A DNA stretch of 35,709 bases from Rhodobacterales bacterium (GTDB lineage: Bacteria; Pseudomonadota; Alphaproteobacteria; Rhodobacterales; Rhodobacteraceae). The stretch's first letter is position 1, and every line of letters starts with the position of its first letter. A program made the translations under genes and the position numbers. Under the pieces are notes generated by a model that worked only from the letters and a program-made list of their open reading frames with translations, made no database searches and was not told where the DNA came from. This document shows, one piece after another, positions 21,975 through 32,000 of this stretch. Where the stretch lies: contig JAACUH010000084.1 in assembly GCA_009993005.1 (NCBI GenBank), positions 1 through 35,709 on the forward strand. Reading direction: 5' to 3'.

Positions 21975-23348
21975 TCATCCCGCACCCGAAGTGGCCGCGA
22001 TCATCGCCGTAATCGCGCCCCAGTGCAGCGACAGGGATGTGGCGGCAACCACCGCGCCAACGGCAAACAAAAGCGCGTCGTGGACCGGATCCCACACCTT
22101 GTGATGACGCGCCAGCCAGACCGCCACCGGATGGGTCAAAAGCGTGGACAAAACCAGCGCCACAAGCGCCCCAATCAGCCCGTACAGCGCCACACCGATC
22201 AGCAGGAACCCCACCTGCAACACCGCCCGTGCACAGGAAAACAAGAAGAACCGCCGGGAATCCCCCGCCGCCAATGCCGCCTGATCGTAACTCAGCCCGG
22301 CAATCTGCGGCAGTTGCGCCACCGCCAGCAGCACCAGAATGGCCCCCGCATGGACATAGCGTGCGTCGTACAGCAGCCCGACGATGGCCGGGCCGAAGAA
22401 CGCCATCACAATGACCAGACTCAGGATCGGCACCGCCAGCGCATAGCGCATCTTGCGCAGCTTGCGGGTGTTCTCCGGCGCGGCGCCGGGTGGCGTGGCG
22501 CGGTAGATCGGGATCAGAACCTTGCCCACCACCGCCTGTCCCAGAGCCATGGGAAAGGCCGCCAGAAAGAACCCGATGTTGTACACACCAAGCGTGTCAA
22601 GGCTGAGAAATTTGCCGAGGATCGCCTTGTCGCCCTGTGACGACAGGAACCAGAAGGCGGTGGACAGAAAGATCCACTTGCCGAAATGGATCAGCTCGTG
22701 CGCCGCCGTCTTTTCCCAGCGAAAGCTGTTGCGCGGCCCCGGCAGGCCAAAATGGGTCAGCGTCAGCTTGGCCAGCGCGCCGATCACCCCGCCGATCACC
22801 AGCGCGATCACCGATTGCAGCGCCCAGGCCAGCGCCACCATCGCCACGATCCCGACCGCCTGCGCCGCCAGATCCAACAGCGTCAGCCGCCCCACCAACA
22901 GGTGGCGGTGCGCGGTTTCGATGCGCGTCGGGTTGAACCCGGCAATCGCCAGAGAAACGCCCGCCACCGGCAGATACAGCACAAGTTCCGGCACGTCATA
23001 GAACACCGCCACCGGCCAGGCCAGTGCACAGGCCGCCCCCCACAGGGCAACGCCGCGCATCACCTGTATGGTCCAGGCGGTGTTCAGGAAATCGGTATCG
23101 TCGCCGCGTTTCGACTGCGAGATCGACGGGCTGATCCCGACATCGGAAAACATCGCCAACCCCACGGTGACGACCCCGACCAAAGCCATGATGCCGAATG
23201 CCTCGGGAAACAGCAGCCGGGTGAGAATCAGGTTGGCCGCAAGGCGCATCGCCTGACTGCCGCCATAGCCGATCACGATCCATGACGAACTGCGCGCCGC
23301 GCGGGCCATCAGCCGGTTGTCCTTGAAGGCGCCAAGCCGTCGCTTCAT
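21975..23348 (-). CDS. Polysaccharide/lipid-linked oligosaccharide flippase (Wzx-like, MOP superfamily)
   Basis: 457 residues with about twelve to fourteen hydrophobic segments. The N-terminal region RAARSSSWIVIGYGGSQAMR then LTRLLFPEAFGIMALVGVV is characteristic of the Polysacc_synt family, and SQGDKAILGKFLSLDTLGVY in the middle matches the LpsB/WzxC-type subgroup. It should move an undecaprenyl-linked glycan, or a similar lipid-linked product, across the inner membrane. It is divergent from the GT4 gene (210-base gap) and belongs by function to the glycan genes on its right. Its stop overlaps a possible start of the HTH-PBP regulator. Confidence 0.88.
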   Translation of the reverse strand: MKRRLGAFKDNRLMARAARSSSWIVIGYGGSQAMRLAANLILTRLLFPEAFGIMALVGVVTVGLAMFSDVGISPSISQSKRGDDTDFLNTAWTIQVMRGVALWGAACALAWPVAVFYDVPELVLYLPVAGVSLAIAGFNPTRIETAHRHLLVGRLTLLDLAAQAVGIVAMVALAWALQSVIALVIGGVIGALAKLTLTHFGLPGPRNSFRWEKTAAHELIHFGKWIFLSTAFWFLSSQGDKAILGKFLSLDTLGVYNIGFFLAAFPMALGQAVVGKVLIPIYRATPPGAAPENTRKLRKMRYALAVPILSLVIVMAFFGPAIVGLLYDARYVHAGAILVLLAVAQLPQIAGLSYDQAALAAGDSRRFFLFSCARAVLQVGFLLIGVALYGLIGALVALVLSTLLTHPVAVWLARHHKVWDPVHDALLFAVGAVVAATSLSLHWGAITAMIAATSGAG

Positions 23349-23558
23349 CCTGCGTTAACCCTGTTGTCTCTGCCCCGCGCTGTTGTTTATGGCGGTTCGC
23401 ACGCCCTTTGCCAGAACGAATACCAAGGATTTTCCCGGATATTGCCACGGTTCGGCCCTGCTGCGCCCACTGTTCAGGATCAGTGCTATCACATAATACC
23501 GTGCCGCCCGTCCTGTGCACCTCGGGACGTGACGACCCAACAGCAAGGACGGCCCAAA
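23349..23558. promoter_or_regulatory. Divergent promoter region between flippase and GT4 genes
   Basis: 210 bases with somewhat lower GC than the genes around it. It must hold promoters for both divergent genes. I see no convincing -35/-10 pair or long dyad in it. AAGGA at 23545-23549 is the ribosome site for the GT4 gene's GTG start. Confidence 0.5.
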
Positions 23559-24764
23559 GTGAAGATCGCCTATGTTCTCAACACCTATCCGCAACCCTCG
23601 CACAGCTTCATCCGGCGCGAGATCCACGCGTTGGAGCGGGCGGGTTTCGGCGTGCTGCGCCTTGCCATGCGGCGGTTTGACGATGTGCTGGTCGATCCCG
23701 CGAACGAGGCCGAGCGGCAGCGCACCGAATATGTTCTGGCGCGGGGTCTGCCGCGGGTAATGGGCGTTTTCCTGCGGCGTGTGGGGGCGCATCCGCGTGG
23801 GGTGATGCGGGCCTTCGGGCTGGCGATGCGGATGGCGCGCAACGCCGGGGGCAATCCGCTGCGCCCGTTCGCCTATCTGCTTGAGGCGGGATATGTCGCG
23901 CAACGCTGTATCGACGAAGGCGTGCGCCATGTGCATTGCCACTTCGGCACCAATGCGCCCGCCATTGCCCTGCTGGCCCAGGCCATGGGCGGGCCGCAAT
24001 ACAGTTTCACGGTGCACGGCCCGGAAGAATTCGACAGCCCCAAGGCGCTGTCGCTGGGGCTGAAGATCCGCGATGCCGCCTTTGCCGTGGGAGTGTCGCA
24101 GTTCGGCCGGTCGCAGCTGTGCCGCTGGGCGGGGTTTGACGACTGGCACAAGATCAAGGTCGTGCAATGCGGGATCGAGCCTTGGGTGTTTCCAGCGGTC
24201 ACCGCCATGCCGGTGCAGCCGCCCCTGCGTTTGATCACCATCGGACGTTTCGTGCAACAAAAGGGCCAGATGACGCTGGTACAGGCCATGGCTCTGTTGA
24301 AGGATAGCCACCCGAATATCCACCTGACCCTGGTGGGCGATGGCGCGATGCGCGATGACCTTGAAAAGGCGATCCGCGCGGCGGGGCTCATCAATCGGAT
24401 CACGTTGACCGGCTGGGTGGATGAAACGCGGGTAAATACCGAACTGGCCGCCAGTCACGCCATTGTCATGCCCAGCTTTGCCGAAGGTCTGCCGATGGTA
24501 GTGATGGAGGCGATGGCAAGCGGGCGGCCGGTGATCTCGACTTATGTCGCCGGGATTCCCGAACTTGTCACGCCGGACTGTGGCTGGCTTGTCCCGGCGG
24601 GGGATGCGGCGGCGCTGGCCGCTGTCTTGGCCGAACTCGCGGCGCTGGACCCGGCGCGCATGGCCCAGATGGGCCTGGTTGCGCGCGACCGGGTGTTGCA
24701 GCGCCACGATGTCGATGTCGAGGCGGCCAAGCTGGCCCGGCATATCCGCGCCGCCGCCGGCTGA
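23559..24764 (+). CDS. Glycosyltransferase family 4 (WcaL-like)
   Basis: 401 residues from the GTG at 23559, which is preceded by AAGGA and opens with the proper first strand KIAYVLNTYPQPSHSFIRRE. It has the GT-B fold: the N-terminal acceptor domain includes HVHCHFGTNAPAIALLAQAM and YSFTVHGPEEF, and the C-terminal nucleotide-sugar domain has TIGRFVQQKG, LVGDGAMRDDL and the EX7E motif in FAEGLPMVVMEAMASG. It transfers a sugar from a nucleotide donor to a growing lipid-linked oligosaccharide at the cytoplasmic face of the inner membrane. The pattern resembles colanic-acid-type WcaL enzymes; donor and acceptor cannot be named. Confidence 0.9.
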   Translation: MKIAYVLNTYPQPSHSFIRREIHALERAGFGVLRLAMRRFDDVLVDPANEAERQRTEYVLARGLPRVMGVFLRRVGAHPRGVMRAFGLAMRMARNAGGNPLRPFAYLLEAGYVAQRCIDEGVRHVHCHFGTNAPAIALLAQAMGGPQYSFTVHGPEEFDSPKALSLGLKIRDAAFAVGVSQFGRSQLCRWAGFDDWHKIKVVQCGIEPWVFPAVTAMPVQPPLRLITIGRFVQQKGQMTLVQAMALLKDSHPNIHLTLVGDGAMRDDLEKAIRAAGLINRITLTGWVDETRVNTELAASHAIVMPSFAEGLPMVVMEAMASGRPVISTYVAGIPELVTPDCGWLVPAGDAAALAAVLAELAALDPARMAQMGLVARDRVLQRHDVDVEAAKLARHIRAAAG

Positions 24765-24771
24765 GCGTGCC

Positions 24772-25599
24772 CTAACGCCCCCTTGCCCAACGGCTTTTGC
24801 TGGCGAACAGCGGTGTTTTCACGGCCAGCGCCACCGCCCCATAGACGGCAAAGCCCAGCGGATCGTGCGCCACCCGACGGGCCAGCCCGCGCAGGCCAAG
24901 GGGCTGTTTCGTGTCGCGCGACAACAAGGCGGGATAGGCCCGCGAGATTTCCTGCACCCCGGCGTTCTGGCGGCGACGCACCCGTACCAGCGGCGCAAAC
25001 CCTTCGACCATGGGCCAGCGATAGGGGGCCTGCACCTGCACCCGTTCCTCGGGCGTGAAATGCAGCCGCGCGAAGGTGTCGTCCGAAATGATGTCGGGCC
25101 ACAGCCCCCAGCGCGCCCGCCCCGCCGCGTTCACCGCGAACAGCCCAAAGCCGGGGGCGCCCTGGGTGACAAACGGCAAGGTGGACCAGAACCGGGCATA
25201 GGCGCGGGTGATGCCGCTTTCGGCCGGGGAGATCTGCGGCGTGCCACTGGCATAGCAGGGGGCAGGCCCGGCCAGCGCCCCGGCGATCTGGCCCATAAGG
25301 CGCGGCGTGACGATGACATCGGCATCCAGATAGGCGCGACAGGGGCTGGCGGCGGTCTGATCGCCCAGGTTCAGCGCGTTGAGCTTGCCCGCCACCGGCG
25401 TTTCGATCACCTGCAACCGCCAGCCGCGCTGTGCCACCTTGCGCGCAAAGCCGCGCGCCACGTCGGCGGTGGCATCGCCGCAGGCGTTGGCCACCACCAC
25501 GATGTCAAGCAACGCACCTTCGCTGGCCAGCAGCGCGTCAAGGCAATCCCCCAGATAGGCCGCCTCGTCATGGGCGGGCAGAATAACACTGAGCGTCAC
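24772..25599 (-). CDS. Glycosyltransferase family 2
   Basis: 275 residues. It opens with the GT-A first strand SVILPAHDEAAYLGDCLDAL and contains the metal/nucleotide-binding motif AYLDADVIV, with ISDDTFARL as the later catalytic-region acid motif. The C-terminal part has a short hydrophobic stretch (FAVYGAVALAVKTPLF) that could associate with the membrane. The start is a GTG at 25599, overlapping the stop of the upstream secreted-protein gene (GTGA), so it is translated by coupling. It is the last gene of the seven-gene minus-strand chain and ends seven bases from the convergent GT4 gene. Donor and acceptor are unknown. Confidence 0.87.
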   Translation of the reverse strand: MTLSVILPAHDEAAYLGDCLDALLASEGALLDIVVVANACGDATADVARGFARKVAQRGWRLQVIETPVAGKLNALNLGDQTAASPCRAYLDADVIVTPRLMGQIAGALAGPAPCYASGTPQISPAESGITRAYARFWSTLPFVTQGAPGFGLFAVNAAGRARWGLWPDIISDDTFARLHFTPEERVQVQAPYRWPMVEGFAPLVRVRRRQNAGVQEISRAYPALLSRDTKQPLGLRGLARRVAHDPLGFAVYGAVALAVKTPLFASKSRWARGR

Positions 25600-27359
25600 T
25601 GCGCGGCGACCAGGGCGCGCCAGCGGGGATTGTCATCGCCAAGGTGACGGCGTGCGCCCCAGCTGCCCCATTTTGTCGGGCTGTAGACATCATTATAGGC
25701 GTTGAACAGCCGCCCGCCAAGGCCCTGCCACCCGGCGATCAGATCGCCGTACAGAGCAGCCATTTCAGGCGTATAATTCATCTGGATGAAAAATTCGGTC
25801 AGCTCTGCATCATCGGCCATCGGGCCGATGCCGGTCAGGTGGCTGCCGCCCTCGTACATGATCAGGTCCAGGGCGTGTCGGTCTGCCACCGCCTTGTGAT
25901 AGGGCAAAACCCGGCCCAGCAGATCGGCCAGGCTGTCGGCGGGATCGCCGGTGACCGATCCGTCCCGCATCTCTTGCGCCGCAAGAGAGACGGCATGGTC
26001 AAACCTTTCGGCGGGGCTGGCGGCGCGCGTGGCACTGTCGGCCAGCCAGCCGCGCAGCAGATCGGCGCGGCCTTCAATGCCGAGGATGCCGCCGAAATAG
26101 CCGGTGACGGCATAGGCATCGAATGCCTCGACAGGGGGGGCTTTGCCTTCGGCCACCGCAAGGGGGGCGGTCAGAATCGCCTCCTCCAGGCCCAGCCACC
26201 CGGTTTGCGACGAGATCACATTGACCAGTCTGTCGGCAGGCATCACATCCGACCAGATTTTCGCCACCTCGGCCGCGCGCAGCCCATAAAATTGCCCGCC
26301 CACATCCTGCGCACCCCAGCGCGCCTTGGCCTGTGCATCGGCCCAGGCGGTCTGGGTGAATTGCCAGTTCCACACCTCGTTCGAGAATTCGACATAGGCC
26401 CTGCGCCCCGGCGCCAGCCCCGCCTGCACGATTTCGGCAAAGGCGCGCACATAGCCGTCATCGGCCAGATGCGGCAGGGTGAACCACGGATCTGCACCGG
26501 TTTCATTGGCCAGCGCCAGCAGGATCTCGACCGGCACGCCGCGTTCGGCAAAGCTGTAATCATCGGGCCGGGGGCGGTTTGCCCATGCCGATTGTGTTGA
26601 ATTGTTGGTGCCCATCCAATCCATGAACCGCAGCACGGCAAAGCCCTCGATCAGCGCGCGCCACTCGGGGTTGAACACCGCGCCGCCGTCAAACGCCGCT
26701 GCCCGGTCGGCGCGTACCACGCTGATGGCGCGCACCGGATCGGACGGGTCGGTGCGTTGGATGCGGATGTCAACGCCGCCGGGGCCGGGGACAAAATCGA
26801 ATGTCACCTCGCCCCGACCATAACGCACGGTTTTGGCACGGCCCGCGACCTCGACGATGCCCTTGCCTTGAAACCGCAACCGATAACGCCCTGCGGCACC
26901 GGCGGCATCCTCGGGCAGATCGGTCAGGACCAGCGTACCGATACTGGCCAGATCGCCGGGTTTGCGCAGCGGCCAGCCGGTGTCGTTCAACAGACCCGCT
27001 GCGCGCAATTCGGCGGTTTCCATACCGCCCCAGCGTCCGGGGCGATGGCCGATCCACGGACGGGCGGTTTTCATCAGGTCAAGAAACGGCAGTTGCACCC
27101 CCCAATCCGTGATCGGCGCAAGGTTTATGGCGATGCCATCTGCGGGCGGAACCACGGGGTTGGCGGGAATCGGGGGAGGGGCCACCATCGGCGGCGGCGG
27201 CTGTTTCGGCTCGGGAACCGGGGCAGCCGGGGCCTGTGATGGGGCGCCTGCCGTCCCGCCGCCCGCCTGTGCAACGGGTTGCGCGAGGGCGGGCTGGCCA
27301 GCACCAATCAGCAAAAAGCCGAGCGTCAGTATTGTTGCCAGATTGGACAGAACGCTCAT
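25596..27359 (-). CDS. Secreted GH-clan-A-like protein (cellulose-binding-protein type)
   Basis: 587 residues from the ATG at 27359, which has GAGGTG upstream and overlaps the previous stop (ATGA). Residues 1-26 form a Sec signal peptide ending ALA, followed by a Pro/Ala/Gln-rich linker to about residue 75. The main domain has features of a TIM-barrel glycosidase: YVEFSNEVWNWQFTQ places a Glu (328) directly after Asn as in clan GH-A acid/base motifs, and DLIMYEGGSH offers Glu503 as the nucleophile. I recall similar proteins annotated loosely as cellulose-binding or carbohydrate-binding proteins. It probably trims or binds the exported glycan outside the inner membrane. Activity is inferred from motifs only. 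Confidence 0.75.
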   Translation of the reverse strand: MSVLSNLATILTLGFLLIGAGQPALAQPVAQAGGGTAGAPSQAPAAPVPEPKQPPPPMVAPPPIPANPVVPPADGIAINLAPITDWGVQLPFLDLMKTARPWIGHRPGRWGGMETAELRAAGLLNDTGWPLRKPGDLASIGTLVLTDLPEDAAGAAGRYRLRFQGKGIVEVAGRAKTVRYGRGEVTFDFVPGPGGVDIRIQRTDPSDPVRAISVVRADRAAAFDGGAVFNPEWRALIEGFAVLRFMDWMGTNNSTQSAWANRPRPDDYSFAERGVPVEILLALANETGADPWFTLPHLADDGYVRAFAEIVQAGLAPGRRAYVEFSNEVWNWQFTQTAWADAQAKARWGAQDVGGQFYGLRAAEVAKIWSDVMPADRLVNVISSQTGWLGLEEAILTAPLAVAEGKAPPVEAFDAYAVTGYFGGILGIEGRADLLRGWLADSATRAASPAERFDHAVSLAAQEMRDGSVTGDPADSLADLLGRVLPYHKAVADRHALDLIMYEGGSHLTGIGPMADDAELTEFFIQMNYTPEMAALYGDLIAGWQGLGGRLFNAYNDVYSPTKWGSWGARRHLGDDNPRWRALVAAQ

Positions 27360-28327
27360 CCTGTCACCTCGGCGGCCACACCGGTCTTGCGATAGCCCGT
27401 GACAACCTCCCATGCCAGCTGCTGAATCAGCGCTGCCGCCTGCGCGCCGGGGGCATCGGCGGGGCTGCCATCGGCGCGCCGCAAGGCGTAGGGCAGGCCC
27501 ACGGGCGACCGGTGGTACAGGGTGGCGCAATGGGTCACCGCCACCAGATAGGCGCCGATGTCGTTCATGTGGATCGGGTCGCGGGTGCCTTCGGGCGTGC
27601 GGGCGAACAGATCATCGCGCCGCGCCAGACCGGGCAGCGGTGTCGCCTCGATGGCGCGCACGACGCGGGCCAGAACCTGACCCGCCGGAATCACATGGAT
27701 CGGGCGGGGCTGGTCAACCCGCAGATCGGCGGCCAACAGCCGCCCCTCCCACAGCGCGGGCAGATCGCCGTCCAGCCGTTGCAGAAACCCGGCCGGATCG
27801 TCCAGCCCATGCCAGGATTCATAGAGATAAACGCGCGTGTCGGGATTTGCCGCCCGCGCCAGATCGGCCCATTGCACCAGATAGGTGCCGCTGTCGTGAT
27901 ATTTCACCGCATCCAGCAGTTCGACCATTTCTGTCAGGATCACTGCGTCATATCCGCCCGAGGCAATCGCCGCCCGGGCGGGACGAAAGCGGTCGTGGGC
28001 GTTCTCGGTGTCATGGCCGTTGATCGGCACATCGGGATACCAGTGTTCGCGCAGCGACGTGCCCCAGCCCAACTGGCTGTGATATTCGTGCCCCGCCCCG
28101 GCCAGCTGTGCCACCATGGCCGGCATGTCACGCCCGACAAGGGAATGGCCAAGGTGAAACACCCGCAGCGGGCTGCTGGGCGCAGTCAGCGGCACGCCAT
28201 AGGCGGCGTCGATCCGGGCCGCATCGGGCAGGCGGCTTTGCCACCACCGTGCAGCGCCTGCCGCCGCCCCGGCCAGACCCGCAGTTCCGCCCAGCACAAG
28301 AGCGTTGCGTCGTGACATATGCGCCAT
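27356..28327 (-). CDS. Exported SGNH-hydrolase-like protein
   Basis: 323 residues from the ATG at 28327, which shares one base with the previous stop (TGATG); a second ATG at 28318 begins MSRRNALVLGG. This N-terminus is a Tat-like signal (paired Arg, then an Ala/Gly-rich hydrophobic run). The mature part has RVFHLGHSLVGRDMPAMV, an SGNH block-I motif with His in place of the usual Asp (GHSL, Ser62), and RDPIHMNDIGAYL near the end, which supplies an Asp-x-x-His catalytic pair. These proteins deacylate or transfer acyl groups on glycans or lipids. It may modify the exported product or cell-surface glycan. Function beyond the fold is uncertain. Confidence 0.7.
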   Translation of the reverse strand: MAHMSRRNALVLGGTAGLAGAAAGAARWWQSRLPDAARIDAAYGVPLTAPSSPLRVFHLGHSLVGRDMPAMVAQLAGAGHEYHSQLGWGTSLREHWYPDVPINGHDTENAHDRFRPARAAIASGGYDAVILTEMVELLDAVKYHDSGTYLVQWADLARAANPDTRVYLYESWHGLDDPAGFLQRLDGDLPALWEGRLLAADLRVDQPRPIHVIPAGQVLARVVRAIEATPLPGLARRDDLFARTPEGTRDPIHMNDIGAYLVAVTHCATLYHRSPVGLPYALRRADGSPADAPGAQAAALIQQLAWEVVTGYRKTGVAAEVTG

Positions 28328-29049
28328 CAACCGCCCCCCTGCCGCCTGAGGGTCAGCCCGGTCAGGATCAGCCCATGCGCTCGGGCAAACCGGCCCGCCA
28401 CCTGTGTGCCGCTGGCAAAGGGGCCGACGGCGCGGGTGAATGTGGCGGCGAACGTACCCGCCGCAAGATCGGGCAACACGGCAATGGCTTCAAAATCAAG
28501 CACTTCGCGTGACAGCGGATATTGCGCCTTATAAGCGGTTTCTTTGGCCGAAAACAGCAGCTTGGCCAGTCGGGCCATGTCACCGGCGCGCTGATGGTTC
28601 AGCCATTTACGCTCGGGTGGGGTGAGGATCGTATCAATCAGCTCCGGCTCCAGCGCGATGTCTTCCTCGACGTCCACGCCCAGGGATTGCACATCGCGGG
28701 CATGGGCCATGGCGCACAGGCACAGCGAATCACAATGCGACAGGCTGCCCACCAACCCGTCGGGCCAGATCGGCGCGCGATCGGGGCCGGGCAGAACCGG
28801 TTGGGCGGGTTGGCCGAGGGCCACCATGGCGCGCCGCGCGGCGATGCGCCCGGCGGTGAACTCAAGCTGGCGCTTGGCCACCATGCGCGACGTGCCGCCG
28901 CGCTCCGGGGTCAGCAGGCCACCCAAAGGACTGCGCGGATCGCACAGGGCGATGGCGATGTCGGGCGCGAACAGCCGCCGCGCGATCGGCTCAACCATGG
29001 CGCCCGACACCGGGCCTTCAGAAATGGGAAAGTCGGAAATCTGTATCAT
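28327..29049 (-). CDS. 4'-phosphopantetheinyl transferase (EntD/Sfp superfamily)
   Basis: 240 residues. It carries the superfamily motifs in order: WPDGLVGSLSHCDSLCLC (with His105), LGVDVEEDI (metal ligands Asp126 and Glu128) and LLFSAKETAYKAQYP (Glu170 and the Lys before it). It transfers the phosphopantetheine arm of CoA to the conserved Ser of carrier domains, here presumably Ser1432 of the neighbouring NRPS and the Ser in GGHS of the terminal module. Its ATG overlaps the NRPS stop (ATGA), so the activator is made together with its substrate. The arrangement is typical for a self-contained nonribosomal pathway. Confidence 0.94.
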   Translation of the reverse strand: MIQISDFPISEGPVSGAMVEPIARRLFAPDIAIALCDPRSPLGGLLTPERGGTSRMVAKRQLEFTAGRIAARRAMVALGQPAQPVLPGPDRAPIWPDGLVGSLSHCDSLCLCAMAHARDVQSLGVDVEEDIALEPELIDTILTPPERKWLNHQRAGDMARLAKLLFSAKETAYKAQYPLSREVLDFEAIAVLPDLAAGTFAATFTRAVGPFASGTQVAGRFARAHGLILTGLTLRRQGGG

Positions 29050-32000
29050 CCTGTCTTGGCACCGCGTTCGGCGCGCATCGCCCGCCGTTTTGACATGGTT
29101 TCGGCGCGGGCGGGGCTGTCGTCAAGCCCTGCCGCGTCGGGTGGGGGGGTGTTGGATTTGCTCAGATGGGCGGCGAGGCCCGCCAGCGTGGGAAAGCGGA
29201 AAATGTCGGTGATCGACAGATGCGGTGCGTTCAGTGCGGCGCGCAATTCCCGGTGTGCCTGCACCGCCAACAGAGAGTGACCGCCGAGCGCGAAGAAATT
29301 GTCGTCGCCGCGCACCCCGCCCACCCCAAGGATGCGTGACCAGACGGCGGCGATGGCCGCTTCTGTCACGCTACCCGGTTCTGTTGCCAGAGTGGCGGGC
29401 CCTGGTGTGCGCTGTGGTGTGGGTGCGGGCAGGGCGTTGCGATCCACCTTCCGGTTCGGGGTCAGGGGAAAGCGGTCAAGCGTGACAAGGTGGGCGGGCA
29501 CCATTATGTCGGGCAGAGTGGCGAGGTGGTGGCGCATGTCCGCCGCCGTCATCGGCGCGCTGACCCTGACATAGGCGACAAGGCGGGTGTCGCCCTGCAT
29601 GGTGCGGGGCATCACCACGGCCTGTGTCACGGCCGGGTGTTCGGCCAGGCGCGCCTCGATCTCGCCCAGTTCGATGCGGTGACCGCGGATTTTCACCTGA
29701 TGGTCGGTGCGACCCAGAAAATCCAGGCCGCCGTCCATCCGCCAGCGCACCAGATCGCCGGTGGCATACATCCGCCCGCTGCCGAACGGGTTGGGCAGGA
29801 ACCGTGCCTCGGTCAGATCGGGGCGCTGCCAATAGCCGCGCGCCACCCCTTCGCCGGCGATGAACAGTTCGCCCGCAGCGCCAGTGGGCAGCAGTGTGCC
29901 CTGCGCATCCAGAACATAGACTTGGGTGTTGGCGATCGGGGTGCCGATCGGTTGGATGTCCTGTGCATCGTGGGTCACCTTCTGCACCGTCGACCAGATC
30001 GTGGTTTCGGTCGGCCCATACATGTTGAGGATCTTCGCCGGGGTGCAGGACCGCAGCGATCTGACCAGATCGCCCGGCAAAGCCTCGCCCCCGATCATCA
30101 GGGTTTTCACGTGACCCAGGGCAAGCCGCGCATCGTCATTCAGCGCAATCATCCGGGCCATCGACGGGGTGCATTGCAGATGCGTCACCCCATGGCGGCG
30201 AATCTGCGCGGCGATGGAAAAATCATCCTCGGCAGGCGTGGTGACGGTGTTGGCGCGGCGCAGCGCCTCGGCCAGGGGTTTCAGCCCCTGCATCACCAGC
30301 TCGGGCGCGATGCCAAAGTCGATCAGACAGGCGATTTCATCGACGCCGATGCGTTTCAACTGTTCGGCCCGCGCCACGGCATCGTCGATGGTGCCAAACA
30401 GGCCGGACTCGTCGAAATAGCGCTGGAAGGCGAAATCAAGAATCGCCTCCATCTCATCTGTGCCCAACGATCCCAGATCCACCTCGAACGGATTGGTGAC
30501 ACCGGCCGGGCGCTTGAACGCCGGAAAGGCCCAGGCGTATTGCTTGATCAGGGCGGCGGCGCTGCGCAGATAGGATTTCATCGGTTCGCGTGCCACTGCG
30601 CGCGCGCCATCGCTTGTCTCGGCCAGATAGGTGTGCAGCATCAGCGTGACCTTGCGTGTTGCCGGGTCATGGCCCGCCGCGCGCAGGGCGTCGTGATAAA
30701 GGGCGATCTTGCCGGCCACCTCGTCAATGCTTTGGCCCAACAGATGGGTCAGGACATTGGCACCGATGCTGCCCGCCTCGCGCCAGGTGTCAGGGTTGCC
30801 GGCGGTGGTGACCCAGATCGGCAGTTCCTTGCTGACGGGCCGGGGTTGGGTGACCACGGCAAAGGGCGTACCGTCCTGGGTGGGAAATTCCACCACGTCA
30901 CCGCGCCACAACTTGCGCAGCGTCTCGATGGCGGCGAACATCGCTGGTTTGTTGGCGGGGGGTGTGTTTTCGGGGCGCAGCACGAAATCATCCGGCTGCC
31001 AGCCGCTGGCGATGGCCAGCCCGGCGCGCCCGTTGGTCAGATTGTCGATCACCGCCCATTCCTCGGCGATGCGCGCCGGGTGGTGCAGCGGGGCGACGCA
31101 ACTGCCCGCGCGCACCGACAGGTTTTTCGTCACCGCCGCCACCGCGGCACCCGTCACCGAGGGGTTCGGGTAGGGGCCGCCAAAGGCGTGGAAATGCCGC
31201 TCGGGCGTCCAGACGGCGTTGAACCCGTGGGTGTCGGCGAATTTCGCGCCCTCCAACAACAGTTGGTATTTCTTCGGCCCAATGCCATCGTCGTTGCCCC
31301 AATAGAACAGGTTGAAGTCGATCGGCCGGTCTGACTGTGCCGGGCTGTCCCCGGCCACCCTCGTGCGGTTTTCGTCCGACGACAGCACCAGCTTGAACCC
31401 CCGCGCCAGGGTCCAGAACAGCTCAAGCACCGAAATGTCGAAGGACAGTGACGTGACCGCCAGCCAGACGGCGCCGGTGCCATGGTCGATCCGCTGATCC
31501 ATGCCGGTGAAGAAATTGGCGACGTTGCGGTGTTCAACCATCACCCCCTTGGGCAGGCCGGTGGACCCCGATGTGTAGATCAGATAGGCCATATCCCCCG
31601 GCCCGGCACCGCCTTCGGGATTTGTTGCCGGTGCCGTGGCAAGGCGCGGATCGTCAGTGGCCAGAACCTGTGCCGTGCTGGCGGGAAGCCCCGCGATCAG
31701 CCCCGGCTGCGCCACGATCACGCTGGCCTGACTGTCGGTGACATAATGCGCGATGCGTTCGGCGGGATAGGTCGGGTCAAGCGGCACATAGGCGCCGCCG
31801 GCCTTCAGGATGCCCAAGGTGGCGATCAGCAGGTCGGGCGAGCGTGCCACACACAGGCCCACATGGGCACCGGGCGCAACGCCCATCGCGCGCAGGGTGT
31901 GGGCCATGCGGTTGGCGGCGGCGTTCAGTGCGGCATAGCTGAAGGTATCGCCGTCGCACACCAGGGCGGGGGCATCGGGGGTGCGCGCCACCTGCGCCTC

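Noticed and set aside
29490-31334. 614-codon open frame on the plus strand
   Set aside because: Antisense to the adenylation/monooxygenase part of the NRPS, which has clear conserved motifs; no domain in the shadow frame.
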